Of a DNA stretch of 64,000 nucleotides, positions 20,733-32,188 are shown piece after piece. The notes below the pieces were generated by a model, which saw nothing but the letters and a program-made list of their open reading frames with translations, had not been told where the DNA came from and made no database searches. This DNA comes from Entamoeba invadens IP1 (taxonomy: Eukaryota > Evosea > Mastigamoebida > Endamoebidae), in assembly GCF_000330505.1 (NCBI RefSeq), contig NW_004443763.1:123128-187127 (forward strand), given 5' to 3'. Each line of letters begins with the position of its first letter. Position 1 is the stretch's first letter. A program made the translations under genes and the position numbers.

Positions 20733-21989
20733 TTAACTGACTTGATAAATATAAAGTCTTTTGTAGTTAAAATATTGTTCCCCACAGAGTGCATTACTTT
20801 TGTTGTGGTAGTCGAACATCGTCTGACACGAGAACGACCGTGACGCATCAATTTGTTTCATGATGGCCAAGTCTGTTTTTGGGAAGAAGGAGTCGTACCC
20901 GAATGCGAAGAGGATTCCGCCCTCTTTTTTGAATGCGACAAAATTTTGTGTTTGGTTATTTTTTGTTCTGAAGATTTCGATTTGTTTCTTCTTTTTTGCA
21001 GTGAGAGTGAACAGAAAAGCTTTATTTGTATTGATCATGACTACCCAATCGGTGATTTTGACGCCTAAAAACCCTCCAAAAATAGATCCTGAAGTGTCGA
21101 CGACGATAAATAAAAGATTCGACTTTTTTAATAAGATCTGTGGGATGTCTAAGATCTGAGTTGGGTCCACACTTCTCCCGGTGTCTGCCAGTAATGTGAA
21201 TGTATACTTTTCCTTCATAGCAATACTGTTTGCAAGATCAGCAATATCTTTGTGATGGAACAACTCGTCCAAATGGGTATTGATGATGATCGAACTCGGG
21301 TCGAGTGTATTCACGTAATTCATTTTAGTGTCGATGTCGTTTTGAATTTCTTTTTTTCGAAGGCCGACCAGTCGCTTTTGTTCTTCAATTTGAGAAAACA
21401 GCAGAATTTTTGATTCTTCGAGTTTTTGGAGTTCAGTGGCCTTTGCACGACTCAAATTGTTTTTTTCTTGTGTAAATTTGGTCACCAATTCTTGAAGAGA
21501 ATTATTCGCTTTTTCTTCCTCTTCTTTTTGTTTTCTTTGGTACTCCGCTTCAATCGCCTCTTTTTGTTTGTCATAGTCCGCCAACGCAACTTTGACTCGT
21601 TCTTCTTCATTTCTTGATAACGCACTTTTAATCTTCTCGAAGTCGTGGACCCCCAAAAAGTCGTCTTTGGACTTCAATAAGTCGTTCAAGTGTTTCACTG
21701 TTTTTGTAATATTAGCAGAAAGAGTTATTGCTTGGAGCATTTGTGTTTCGATCATTTTTTTCCTTTGCAACGCCTCGTCTGTAATTTCAAAAATTTGTTC
21801 TAATGTGGTTAAATTTGGCTGGACGTTATCTGTATTTAACCCTAATACCGTAGTCTTAATAGTATTTAGATAATCCATATAATAGCCACAATCTACTGTC
21901 AGACCGTTGACTGTCGTGTTAAGCTTTTGGCTTTGCTCTTTAATTAAGTCACAGTCCGACAGTGGTCCAATCCATTCTTGTTCCGACAT
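20733..21989 (-). CDS. Coiled-coil TLDc-domain protein
   Basis: A single-exon gene of 418 residues. The N-terminal 110 residues are helical. Residues about 115-245 form a long charged coiled coil (EAEYQRKQKEEEEKANNSL, then RLVGLRKKEIQNDIDTKM). The C-terminal about 165 residues match the TLDc fold: LLADTGRSVDP, FIVVDTSGSIFGGFLGVKI (the GGF/GGY core), AFLFTL, then ILFAFGYD...I...D.S.S...F.YH and a closing beta strand. TLDc proteins elsewhere act in oxidative-stress defence or as V-ATPase regulators. Entamoeba has many of unknown role (known). An out-of-frame ATG sits four bases before the start (ATGAATG), opening a 14-codon frame; with the very short Entamoeba leaders it may be outside the transcript. 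A V-ATPase subunit also lies in this window, but no functional link is shown. Confidence 0.85.
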   Translation of the reverse strand: MSEQEWIGPLSDCDLIKEQSQKLNTTVNGLTVDCGYYMDYLNTIKTTVLGLNTDNVQPNLTTLEQIFEITDEALQRKKMIETQMLQAITLSANITKTVKHLNDLLKSKDDFLGVHDFEKIKSALSRNEEERVKVALADYDKQKEAIEAEYQRKQKEEEEKANNSLQELVTKFTQEKNNLSRAKATELQKLEESKILLFSQIEEQKRLVGLRKKEIQNDIDTKMNYVNTLDPSSIIINTHLDELFHHKDIADLANSIAMKEKYTFTLLADTGRSVDPTQILDIPQILLKKSNLLFIVVDTSGSIFGGFLGVKITDWVVMINTNKAFLFTLTAKKKKQIEIFRTKNNQTQNFVAFKKEGGILFAFGYDSFFPKTDLAIMKQIDASRSFSCQTMFDYHNKSNALCGEQYFNYKRLYIYQVS

Positions 21990-22360
21990 TCATTTTTTAA
22001 GTTGAGACGGTCTTGGGTTTCATTCGACGAATCAAATGATGTGGCAAAAATTGAATTAAACTATTATTTGTTAACTCTTAACTATTAAATTCTAGAAAAT
22101 TTTTTTAAAAGTCTAGAAGCATATGAAAGTGTTTGATATGGTGTTTATCAATTTTATTGTATCAATATTTATAATACAATTAATCATAATTAATAGTTTC
22201 ATTTTTTTTTGTTTATTAAAAAAAATCATTTACATATTTATATCAATTTTTTTTTAAAATATTCAAATAAATTTTATTTGATAATTTCGCTCTTTTTTTT
22301 GATATAACAATTTAATAATTTTCTATTATTTTTGGATAGTAAAAAAGAATTGAAAACTAC
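21990..22360. other. AT-rich spacer between two minus-strand genes
   Basis: No gene or repeat is recognised. It contains the 3' region of the serine-rich surface protein gene and the promoter of the TLDc gene. Confidence 0.5.
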
Positions 22361-23935
22361 TTAAAACTGATTAAATTCCGATTTTTTCTTTTTGATGAGC
22401 AAGAAATAGACTAGAAGACCAGAGACCACTATAATCAATATGACCAATATTAACACAGTCAAAACTATTCCAGTTATAGCACCACCACTCAACCCATTAT
22501 GTGTATTGTCTGAAGACTCTATATTGTCACTTGATGTGTTATTAGAATATTCACTCTCCTCACTTGAGTCTCCACTCGACTTACTCTCGTTACTATTATT
22601 ACTAGTAACTGAACTATTATCTAAATCATTAGAACTCTCTTGACTGTTTGAAGACGACACTGACTCACTTCCATCCGAACTTGTGCTTTGTGATGAACTA
22701 CTGTCTTCACCACTCTGACTACTTGACTCTTCATCACTTGAATTGTTCGAATCAGTTGATTGACGACTGGCGTCACTTTGTTCGTCTGAAGAGGGACTTG
22801 GAGAGCCCGATGAAATTACAGTAGAAGAAGACAAACTTTGTTCCGAAGACTCGCTTGGTGTTTCTGAAGGTTCGTCAGCAACGCATGTGAATCCGTTGTC
22901 ATATTTCACCGTCGCGCAATCACCAGTAGAACCCACTGTTAGTGTGCTGTCCACTACACTACACATCTTCCCATTTGTCGCCTTAATTGTGACCTCGACG
23001 CTTTCGGCTTGTATCAATTTAATGTCTGCGCTTGTTGAAAGAACCATTTTATTGTTGTTTGTAAATTGAATGTCGCCACTTGTTATGTTAGTTGCAGTCA
23101 CTTTACCATTGTCACTAGTTAAAACTATCAAAGTGTATGCATTTTCAAGTGCAGAGATCTTCACATCATCACCACTTGTAGTTGTAACAATTTTGATGTA
23201 TGGAGCGGTAGAAGTTGTTACAAACACTTTACCGATATAACCATATAAAGTGAAAGAAGTTGTCGAATTGATTGCTAAATCCATGTTGATTTTGTTGGTG
23301 TCACATGTGATCTGCGATGATGTCGCACCTTTACATTTGATATAATAATTCACTTCTCCACACATCTTTTGTTCAAACTCGTTTGTGTTGATCAACTCTA
23401 AATCATTTCCTGAGTAAGTCACGTCGCACATGTTATCAAAGGTCTCTGTGTTTTTCACTTGGAACTTCCCAGTAAATCCAATAGTGTTTGCACTTTGGGA
23501 TGGAGCGTTTTTATACAACACAACATATTTGAGATCTTCGGAATTTGTGAAAGATATTTTGGAATCTCCAATATGGAAAATTAGGTCGTCAACATCATTT
23601 CCAAGTGCTACTTTTTTTGTAAAGTTTCCTTGTAATTGGATTTCAAAAGTCCCTTTAAAAAAGTAGTATTTCACATTCGAAAATCCTTTTGATCTTTTGA
23701 CTATAATTGTCTTTGCAGTACATTCAGAAGTGCTCGAACCAAAGTCTACAAAAGAATCGACATCCTCAAGTGTGATGGTCTCATATGGGATATTGTCTAT
23801 TTGTATATGTCTATAACTGTAAGTAACACCTTGAGTCTCGGGACACGCTCCAGTTCCTTCATAAAAGTGTCCATCATTATTAAAGTCACAAAAGTCTGCA
23901 CTGAGTGTGGCAATTAAAAAGAATAGATAAAACAT
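22361..23935 (-). CDS. Serine-rich type I surface protein
   Basis: The gene encodes 524 residues from ATG 23933-23935 (a TTG precedes it). Residues 1 to about 15 (MFYLFFLIATLSADF) form a signal peptide. The ectodomain (about 16-355) is rich in beta strands and Asn/Thr/Ser, with about ten cysteines and several N-x-S/T sites. Residues about 360-480 are a low-complexity stalk made almost wholly of Ser, Asp, Glu, Asn and Thr, likely O-glycosylated or phosphoglycan-bearing. A single membrane helix (about 487-513, AITGIVLTVLILVILIIVV...) is followed by a short basic tail, LIKKKKSEFNQF. The design recalls Entamoeba serine-rich surface proteins such as SREHP, but sequence identity with that protein is not claimed. 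A role in adhesion or a glycocalyx is inference. Confidence 0.8.
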   Translation of the reverse strand: MFYLFFLIATLSADFCDFNNDGHFYEGTGACPETQGVTYSYRHIQIDNIPYETITLEDVDSFVDFGSSTSECTAKTIIVKRSKGFSNVKYYFFKGTFEIQLQGNFTKKVALGNDVDDLIFHIGDSKISFTNSEDLKYVVLYKNAPSQSANTIGFTGKFQVKNTETFDNMCDVTYSGNDLELINTNEFEQKMCGEVNYYIKCKGATSSQITCDTNKINMDLAINSTTSFTLYGYIGKVFVTTSTAPYIKIVTTTSGDDVKISALENAYTLIVLTSDNGKVTATNITSGDIQFTNNNKMVLSTSADIKLIQAESVEVTIKATNGKMCSVVDSTLTVGSTGDCATVKYDNGFTCVADEPSETPSESSEQSLSSSTVISSGSPSPSSDEQSDASRQSTDSNNSSDEESSSQSGEDSSSSQSTSSDGSESVSSSNSQESSNDLDNSSVTSNNSNESKSSGDSSEESEYSNNTSSDNIESSDNTHNGLSGGAITGIVLTVLILVILIIVVSGLLVYFLLIKKKKSEFNQF

Positions 23936-25404
23936 CAACTGATTATTTTGATATGTGAAATCCTTATATTCGGATTTTGTCGTTGTAAAATGAAATGGGT
24001 TCTACTGAATTTTCAAAAGGAAAAATAAACATTTTAAAGTATATTACATTTGAACTTATCCAGTTTATTACGTAATTATTCTTGAACTAAAAAACAGAAA
24101 ATATTTAAGAAATTATTGAAAATATAGACTGCAAATTCTTATTCAAAACAATTTATCGAAGAAATTTTTGGTTTTTTATTATAAAAAATAAATTAAATTT
24201 TATAATTGTTTTTATTAATAATTTATAGTTTTAATCAAAAATCGAATTTTTTATTCACAAAAAATAACCAAAAATGAATATAATACATTTAATTATAATA
24301 TATGATACATTTATATTACATTTTTTTTAAATTAAAAAAACTATGTTGTAAAAATTTCAAAGAATTATCAAAAGGAAAAAAAATAATCAGAATACATGTT
24401 ATGATATTATTATTATAATATAATTATTATTATATTTTACTGATAAAATAATTAAATGGTTTCTGAATTTTTAAAATGGTAGATTTATTTTTCAACATGA
24501 AATCAGTTTGCTACAAACTTTTATTTATAATATTTTTTAGAAAATATATAAAAATTTAAACCCGTATTTTTACATCAATTAATCTTCAATTTACTCAAGA
24601 CTCATTGAATGCTTTATCTGTATTTTTATTTTGTAAAAGCTGAAGTCAGTCTTTATTAACAAGACAAACATCAAAGCAATAAGTTTGTTATAGTTATTAA
24701 TAAAAAATTATATAATTTGTAATTTTTTTAATTACCTATAATTAAAATGTTACTAATGCAATTCAAATGACAAAAAGTAATTATATTACTTAAATTAGCA
24801 CATTTCTATCGCTTTACATTTTTGAAATACAGATACCTGAAAAACCGACCGGCAAACTATAAAAATGGTTTCTAAAAACTATTAAATAGTTTTTTCAATG
24901 TAACATTTAAAAAAAAGGACAAAAAACAAAAAACAATAATTTACTATAAATTTATGGTTTGCCGGTTGTTTTTTCTGTGCCGGACTATTTTTCGGGTATC
25001 TGTAATTGGAAAAAAAATGTTTACCAAAAATAAAAATTCAAATTTTGATTTGATATTTTCATATTTCTATATAAAAAAATTTTGTCACATATTAATTGAA
25101 GAACTATATGTATAGAATTTGTCATTTGAAATAATAATGTTTTTCATTTAACTTATCACATGTGTATTATTTTTCAAAAAATTACAATAATTAATTTTAT
25201 TATTTTATAAAAAATAATTGTTGAAATAATATTAATAAAAAGTAATAAAAATATAATAAAAATATAATAAAAATTTATAAAAAAATCAAACATTAACTTT
25301 GTTTTTAAAACGATATTTTAGTTAATCAATAGGTTTGAGTGTTTAATCCTCATTAATTGTAATAATGAACAACAAACAAAGAAATACTTACAATTACTAT
25401 GCGC
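23936..25404. other. AT-rich intergenic stretch containing one MITE
   Basis: There are no coding regions. Apart from the 173-bp MITE at 24830-25002, only A/T-rich sequence is visible. A GAACCC motif at about 24000 on the minus strand lies upstream of the surface-protein gene and could be its GAAC promoter element (inference). Confidence 0.5.
24830..25002. mobile_element. 173-bp MITE with CAGATACC ends
   Basis: The ends are inverted: CAGATACC(T/C)GAAAAA on the left and its complement on the right. Further inverted blocks (ACCGGCAAAC and GTTTGCCGGT) lie inside. Both sides are flanked by TA (24828-24829 and 25003-25004), the Tc1/mariner-type target. It has no coding capacity. Confidence 0.8.
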
Positions 25405-25977
25405 TTATTTTCCAATGAGGTTTTGGAGTTGTTGATTATCCTTTTCAAAAAGCACACTTGGCTTTTCGTTTATAGCCTTTTCCAAAAAGTTGTTAATTCT
25501 TTTTCCATAGAAAGCAATATCGTCGCCGTCGAAAAAGTCACCATTGACACACTCAATTGAGTCTATAAATTCTAAGACAAGCCCACCAGTTTTCCGTTTT
25601 TCAAATTTAGTTCTGTTGAAGTACCCAATTTCACTCAAAATGTCGTTTAAAAGGAAGTTTGTTTGTTTCAATCGATTTTTTTTCAAACGTTCGTTTGCAG
25701 TACTTTCTTTAACACCTTGACTCATTTCAAGTGATTTTATACACCCAATTTTGTCTTCAATCAATTGAGAAAAGAGTATGGAATCGTTCATTGAAAATGT
25801 GATTTGTGCAATACATAAAAAAGGAAGAGTGACAGAACTTTTCACACTCCGACGCTTAATGAGTACATCTGCATGCCGATTTATTAAAGCAATAAAAACA
25901 GACTCTTCCATAACAAGTTGATTTGTCAAGTCTTTGTATTGACGAAAATCACAATGAGTTATATGAGGTTTTGACAT
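25405..25977 (-). CDS. Unassigned helix-rich protein, family member A
   Basis: The gene encodes 190 residues from ATG 25975-25977 (a TTG two codons upstream is ignored). It shares a layout with the genes at 44359 and 55047: an EESVFIALINRH block (about 25-36), a Lys/Arg-rich turn then a strand LPFLCIAQI, a middle NFLLNDILSEIGY block (about 107-120), a basic then hydrophobic segment, and a C-terminal GKRINNFLEK...VLFEKDNQQLQNLI (about 155-188). It is predicted mostly helical and intracellular, with no signal peptide or membrane helix. I do not recognise a named family, although Entamoeba-specific regulatory or DNA-binding proteins of this size exist. It is the most divergent of the three at the N-terminus. 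It stands alone in AT-rich DNA. Confidence 0.7.
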   Translation of the reverse strand: MSKPHITHCDFRQYKDLTNQLVMEESVFIALINRHADVLIKRRSVKSSVTLPFLCIAQITFSMNDSILFSQLIEDKIGCIKSLEMSQGVKESTANERLKKNRLKQTNFLLNDILSEIGYFNRTKFEKRKTGGLVLEFIDSIECVNGDFFDGDDIAFYGKRINNFLEKAINEKPSVLFEKDNQQLQNLIGK

Positions 25978-27487
25978 GGACAATTAGAGAATGTTTAATT
26001 TCAGTTGAAAAATAGGAATCGTTTTTTGGTTACTTTAATAATTTGGAAGTTTTGTTATTTTTATAATTGGCAACATAATTGTCCATTCTCGAATTATAGA
26101 ATAAATTATTTTATTAGTAAAGTGTTGAAAATTGGTTGAAATTTTATGAAAGTATTTTTGCATTTTACTTGTAGAGGTTTGACAAACTTTTCGGTGTTTT
26201 AGTGTTTAAAAATAACTTCTATTGGACATTTTTATATTGAAATTTTTCATATTTCAAAAGAGTGAGAAAGAAAAGCAAATTTTGTCATATGAAGATAAAA
26301 AACAACAATTTATAAACAATAATAAACACCTTATACCAAAACAACTAAAATTACTCTGAAGTTGAATAATCAAAATAACCGTCTTGACTGGCACTTTTTA
26401 TGTCAAGAAAAAATAGATAATATCTTTTTAAGTTCATTTGTTCGTTAACAAGAAGAACATTAATTAAAAATTATTTAAATATATTATTTAAAAACACAAA
26501 GAAAAAATAATATCAATGGATAATTGTATAAATGAATGTTAACATGATTTGTTATTTATTTTAAACAAGAGAGTATTTTGTCAATACAAAACTTAAGATT
26601 GCTTTTGAAAAAAAAACAAGTATTGGAATTCACTTTGTTGTTGACAAGGACTTTTTTCAAATTGTTTGTATTCAACAATTCAAATTTTTTAGAACATTTT
26701 TGTTTTGAAAAGTGTATAAAAATGTTTTAAATATTAATATTTTAAATGAATTCCATAGAAAATGTTTGAAGAATAATTTGTATGTGAAGATTCTAAGTGA
26801 GTCTGTTTAACATAGAACGAATATCAAAAACATGAAATAGTTTATTATATAATAATAATTAAATAATAAATAGTTTATATTAAAACAATAGAATTGAAGT
26901 GGTGTGTTAAAAAACGAAGTTTGTTTGTTGTAAAAAATAAGAGTATTATAAAGTTAAACTGTCCAAAAGGTTTGTACAATCAATTATAATTAATAACTTA
27001 ATAATATTTTTCAACTAGCCAACATATGCCCAAGTAAAGAATAATAAAAAATATTGTTTTTTCATATACATACATTAAGTATTACTTCTCTTATAATACA
27101 GTTATGATATTGAAAAAAATTGTTTATATAAATAACAATATAATCAATTACTTCTAAGAAATCTGTAGTCAAATAACTTTGAATATTATAGCAAGTATTA
27201 CATATATACCATTGTTGAGATTTTTCTTCCTTTCTTGATTGTTAAAAAGATAACAAAGAGACAAATGATTATCAATCGGGTAAAAGAAGAAAAAATAACA
27301 TTAATTATATCGAGAATTTTATTGACAATTATCATTAATTTTTTTATTAATTCAAATAAGTGTCCAATTAAAAAATAATAAAACTTATCATGAGACCATC
27401 TAATAATGAAAATGTGTTGTCTAACTTCTATAAATAACACAACTATTATTGTAAATAGTAAATAAAAAATATAAAAAATGGATCATA
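25978..27487. other. AT-rich intergenic stretch
   Basis: No supportable gene. An 80-codon hydrophobic frame on the minus strand at 27198-27440 is composition-driven and has no family resemblance. No repeat with clear ends was found. Confidence 0.5.
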
Positions 27488-28417
27488 TTATTTCCTATCA
27501 ATTTCTTCTTTAATATCCTTAAACACATTTTTGAAATTAACGATCATTGCCTCGACTGCGTCTGTCAAGTAATTCAAGTCACTCACGTATTGTAATTGGT
27601 CTATTTTGCTTGGTTTTAATATGTTCTGGACGAATATTCTTGCCAAGTTATTAGGTGTCATCTTATTCACTTTTGAGTTCAAGACGACGATATTGAGGTA
27701 TTCCATCAAATACCACAAACAGTTTTGATTAATGATAGGAAGTTGAAAAATGACCTTTTTGATCTCATTAACACACTTCTCCTTCTCATTGACTATCTCC
27801 CCGCACTTTTTGAATTGATTATAAAACTTAAAAGGTATGACTGGCTCGTCCAATGATCTAAAATAGTCTTTTAAGACATTAGAAGCCACATACACGTCTT
27901 CGAAATCAATTTTAGCGCTGTCTTTGTCGTCGTTTAATATCTGATGGAACTTCTCGATCTTTTCCTTCTCACTAGAGAGTCTGAAAATGCCGACTTCCAA
28001 GTGCGCCTTGTTATATTTCAAGTACTGAATAGTCCTAAAAATGGGGATTGGATAGCGCCACCCACTCTTTAATATGGCAAGACGTAATGGATACCCATAC
28101 GTCCCTACAAAGTCCATTTTGAGACCAATTTGAATCAACGCAGTGACAAACTCCTCGGCGTCTTGGAATGAAAAGACGACCTTTTCCTTCTCTGTGTTAA
28201 TCTGGAATGCGTGCTCTTGTGTATTTTCTGAAACATTAACGTTCACTAATTCTCCATTCCGGTCTAACACAGACTCAGTCGTGTTAATCACTAACTTCAC
28301 TTTATCTTTCACACGGACTTCGATGGTTGGAAACAATAAGAATAAAGTGCAGTCCGTGTTTTTAGAAACGTCCTTCGTCTTGCGAAACTGACAAAATATT
28401 TGAGGAGTAGAACTCAT
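27488..28417 (-). CDS. RhoGAP-domain protein
   Basis: A single-exon gene of 309 residues starting at ATG 28415-28417. Residues about 5-100 look like a PH-type domain (beta strands ending in the helix FSFQDAEEFVTALIQIGLKM). Residues about 108-300 are a RhoGAP domain: the arginine finger Arg146 in VGIFRLS, then VYVASNVLKDYFRSLDEPVIP, and the C-terminal LWYLMEYLNIVV...NKMTPNNLARIFVQNIL. RhoGAP proteins speed GTP hydrolysis by Rho/Rac GTPases and so limit actin remodelling, which underlies motility and phagocytosis in amoebae (family knowledge). PH plus RhoGAP with nothing else is common in Entamoeba. The leader is very short, with a TATA-like GTATAAAAG ten bases before the ATG. Confidence 0.92.
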   Translation of the reverse strand: MSSTPQIFCQFRKTKDVSKNTDCTLFLLFPTIEVRVKDKVKLVINTTESVLDRNGELVNVNVSENTQEHAFQINTEKEKVVFSFQDAEEFVTALIQIGLKMDFVGTYGYPLRLAILKSGWRYPIPIFRTIQYLKYNKAHLEVGIFRLSSEKEKIEKFHQILNDDKDSAKIDFEDVYVASNVLKDYFRSLDEPVIPFKFYNQFKKCGEIVNEKEKCVNEIKKVIFQLPIINQNCLWYLMEYLNIVVLNSKVNKMTPNNLARIFVQNILKPSKIDQLQYVSDLNYLTDAVEAMIVNFKNVFKDIKEEIDRK

Positions 28418-28426
28418 TCAATGGGG

Positions 28427-28435
28427 CTTTTATAC
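28427..28435 (-). promoter_or_regulatory. TATA-like element of the RhoGAP gene
   Basis: GTATAAAAG on the minus strand, ending ten bases before the start codon, resembles the Entamoeba TATA consensus GTATTTAAA(G/C). Such closeness implies a very short leader, as is usual in this genus, or a start site further upstream. Confidence 0.5.
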
Positions 28436-28860
28436 TTTTTTGTTCAGTGTGCAAATATTGTTTTCCTTCGAGTCTTTAGAATTGTTTTTTGTTTTCTATT
28501 GGTATTAAAAAAATTAGGTCGCGTTCTATTTTTATAGTTAAAAAATGGGTTGTACTTTTTTCGAAAGAACAACGTGTAAACTAAAGAACACTTTTTATTC
28601 AACAAATTTTGGTCAGTTGATATAAATTAAACTGAATTATTGTTATGTTATTGATTTTAAATATCATTGTAATTTACATATTATATGGTTATTCATTATT
28701 CCATTATATTATAATTGGGTAGTTTTTTTCTTATTTCAAAATATTATTATTCTGATATTAATATTTTACAATTAAAATATCAATAAGTTATTATATTATA
28801 TCAATATAAAATATAATATTATTATATATTAATAATATTATAATCATTATATATAATTAC

Positions 28861-29614
28861 TAAAGTCAGTCTGGAAACCTTATTTATTCCAAAAACCTTA
28901 TTTATCGACAAAAATAGTTTATTTTTTTGTTATTTGGTTTTGTTTTTTAAAATTATTTTTTTCACTTGAAATCTTTGTTTTTTCAATTTAAACGAACTTA
29001 GACAAATTGACAAATTTGATTTTTTACGCTCAAACATCGCGTATAACAACAGAGAGTGGTGCTGTTATTGTAAACAGCGGTTGGGCGGATTTTTGTGTGT
29101 GAGATGACAAATGCAACACGAGAATTTGACAACAAACAACTTCTATTTAGTTAAATAATTAATAAAAAACAACGAGACAAATCATAATCAAAAAGAACAC
29201 CACGATTGGCAGACTCAAACATTGAATTGCAGTTCTGCAGTCGGGTTAAAGTTGTTTATAATAAATTGTCTTGGCTGCGTGGACGTCATTTCGCTCTTTG
29301 TAAGAGTACATTTAATAAGTCGACTCACGTCTAATAGCAAAAATTCTTCAAAAATGATCTAAAAAACTCAGTTTGTTTTATGTATTTTCCCGTTAATTTG
29401 GGGTAATAACACCATCATTACCACCATTTATTGACAAACATAAAAATGAAATGATTGGCTAAATGACTTTAACCCCATTTATGTTTTTGGTTGTGTTATT
29501 GGAAAATAGTTTAAATAATAGTAATATTTATTAAGTATCCTAAATTTGCTTTTTTTCAAAGGAAAGTGGAGAAATAACGTTTTTGGATTAAATAAGGTTT
29601 CCAGACTGACTTTA
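28861..29614. mobile_element. 754-bp non-autonomous element, copy 1, with 37-bp inverted ends
   Basis: Inverted termini of about 37 bases (TAAAGTCAGTCTGGAAACC and onward) match at 28861 and, reversed, at 29614 with about two mismatches. If the outer TA is the target duplication, the element is AAGTCAG...CTGACTT, a mariner-like insertion. A second, end-damaged copy lies at 41573-42268. The two copies are almost identical over about 130 bases (29406-29540 against about 42080-42210) but diverge elsewhere. No protein is encoded. Confidence 0.8.
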
Positions 29615-29658
29615 TTAACTTTTTATAATTATAAAGTGTCTACGAATTAAAAATATTA

Positions 29659-30925
29659 CAGTAGGGGAAATGGACCCGGTACTTTAGAAATGAATCCGAA
29701 CCTTTAGTAAAAACTCCTAATGATTAGGTCTTCTTCCCGTTGTAATAAATGTGCACAAATTTGAAACGACCAATCATTTTAACCATTTGAAAAAAACTGA
29801 AACTTTACAAAATTGTCCAATCAATTTAAACTAATTTCATTTTTCTTTTTTTCAACATTTTTGTTATTTTCTCTCTATATTTCATTGCGCCAAAACACTG
29901 TTAAATTACGGGAAATACAGATTTGTAAAAATATGAAATTTGAACATTTTCTATTATAATTAGTGTTAAAAACCTTGTTTATAGAAAATGTTTTTTTATA
30001 TGGGTATAATCTTTTCGAATTAGCAATCACAAGTAAAATAATTTACTTGTGAATTAAGATTATTTCTTTATCATATCTTAAACTTTGGATTCATGAAAAT
30101 GGTATTCAACAGTCCAGTGTGTATGGTAACAAATATTGAGGTGGTGAATTATTGTTATTTTATGAAAATATTTAGACAACCTTTGATGAAAATGGACGAC
30201 TTTACATGTTTACGTTATCCAATATGGCACTATATAATAATTTTATGTTGTAATACCAAATTGTTCATGTTTTATTTCCAAACAGTTTAAAATGTTATTC
30301 CATTTTTTGTTTTTAAATATTATATTAAAAAAAATAATTTATTTAAATATAAATAAATATATTTATTTATATTTATAATCTTAATAGTTTTGGATAGCTT
30401 TTTTATATATTCAGGGTTAATAAGTGATTAATTAAAAATTATAATCATATAAAGAAAAAATGGAAAAAATTAATTTATTTCATACTGTTTGTTTCATTCG
30501 TATCTGTTTTATTAATTCGTTCGTACCCATTAACAAAATAGAAAGCAACAACCAGAGTGATACAAGACCTCTCGAGTAGTATTACTATGAGAGGTGTCTA
30601 TAACTGGGTTTAAAAACCCAGTTAAAACAATCAAAATTTGCTGCGGCTCGGGATAAGAGTTGATCGACGAGAGAAAGGCATCTCTCTTAAAATTTAAACA
30701 AATTGTTGTATTTTTTGTTATTTGGATTTTGTTATTGGTATTTTCTTTTATGAATATTGTTATTGATAAAATGTTATTTGAATTTTTGTTATTTAAATAA
30801 TGTTATTAAAATAATGTTATTGTCGATTAAGGGTTTTGTCCCAAAAATGTATTTTTTTACCGTTTCACATTTTTTACTAAAGTTGCCCTAATTGTTCTAA
30901 TGATCCTAGTTCATTTCTCCTACTG
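29659..30925. mobile_element. 1.27-kb pogo-like element without transposase
   Basis: The ends are inverted copies of CAGTAGG(G/A)GAAATG(G/A)AC, flanked by TA at 29657-29658 and 30926-30927. The subterminal sequence (ACTTTAG...AACTCCTA) also resembles the left end at 56320, where a pogo-type transposase fragment survives, so this is probably a non-autonomous relative (inference). The only open frame (30093-30290, 65 codons) has no recognisable domain. The inside contains an unusually structured, GC-richer 120-base patch, listed separately. Confidence 0.8.
30567..30686. other. Cluster of three hairpins, possible structured RNA
   Basis: Three strong stems lie within 120 bases of locally high GC: ACCTCTC/GAGAGGT (30567-30595) with an inner TAGTA/TACTA; AACTGGGTTT/AAACCCAGTT (30602-30623); and GAGAGA/TCTCTC (30669-30686). 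The part between hairpins 2 and 3 includes GCTGCGGCTCGGG. It stands out against AT-rich DNA. It could be a structural RNA, a transposon regulatory hairpin set, or chance. No known RNA family is recognised. Confidence 0.4.
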
Positions 30926-31393
30926 TAATAATTTAATTTTACTAATTTAAATTATTATTTTCATACTTTTTATAATAATATTTAATAAATATGATTAATC
31001 AATTAATCGATAATAGAATATAACTATTTAATAACATTTTTAAATAAACATGTTTGTTTTTGTTTTTTTTAAATAAAATAATTATTATTGCATTTTTTAA
31101 TTATTTTAACCAAATTTCCTGTCTAATCCAAAAACTTATGAATATATTAATAATTTATTATAAAACAGAATTAATCTAATTTCAAATAACAAAATATCTA
31201 TAAAAACTTTTATTTGGTTTTAATTGCATATTACAATTAAACCATTAAAAAACGATTAAGAGAACAATAAAAAACCTTTTATGTAAATAAGAATATAATA
31301 GTAATACAAACTATATATTAATAGTAATATTACTGTGTGTTAGGTGAGTATACCATAAAAGATAATATGCCGCACTACTATAAATCCTTTGAA

Positions 31394-31404
31394 GAACTTT
31401 AAAC
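31394..31404 (+). promoter_or_regulatory. GAAC/TATA-like promoter element of the Rab gene
   Basis: GAACTTTAAAC joins a GAAC-type motif to a TTTAAA core 48 bases before the Rab start codon. GAAC and TATA elements are known parts of the Entamoeba core promoter. Confidence 0.4.
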
Positions 31405-31436
31405 ACTGTTTTCAGTGATGACAGTTTGGTTCTTAG

Positions 31437-32188
<752 letters not shown>

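Noticed and set aside
27198..27440. 80-residue hydrophobic minus-strand frame as a membrane protein
   Set aside because: Ile/Phe/Leu content is what random AT-rich sequence gives. There is no good promoter, and it lies just beyond the RhoGAP stop codon.
30093..30290. 65-codon frame inside the pogo-like element as transposase
   Set aside because: No DDE or DNA-binding motif is visible; the element appears non-coding.
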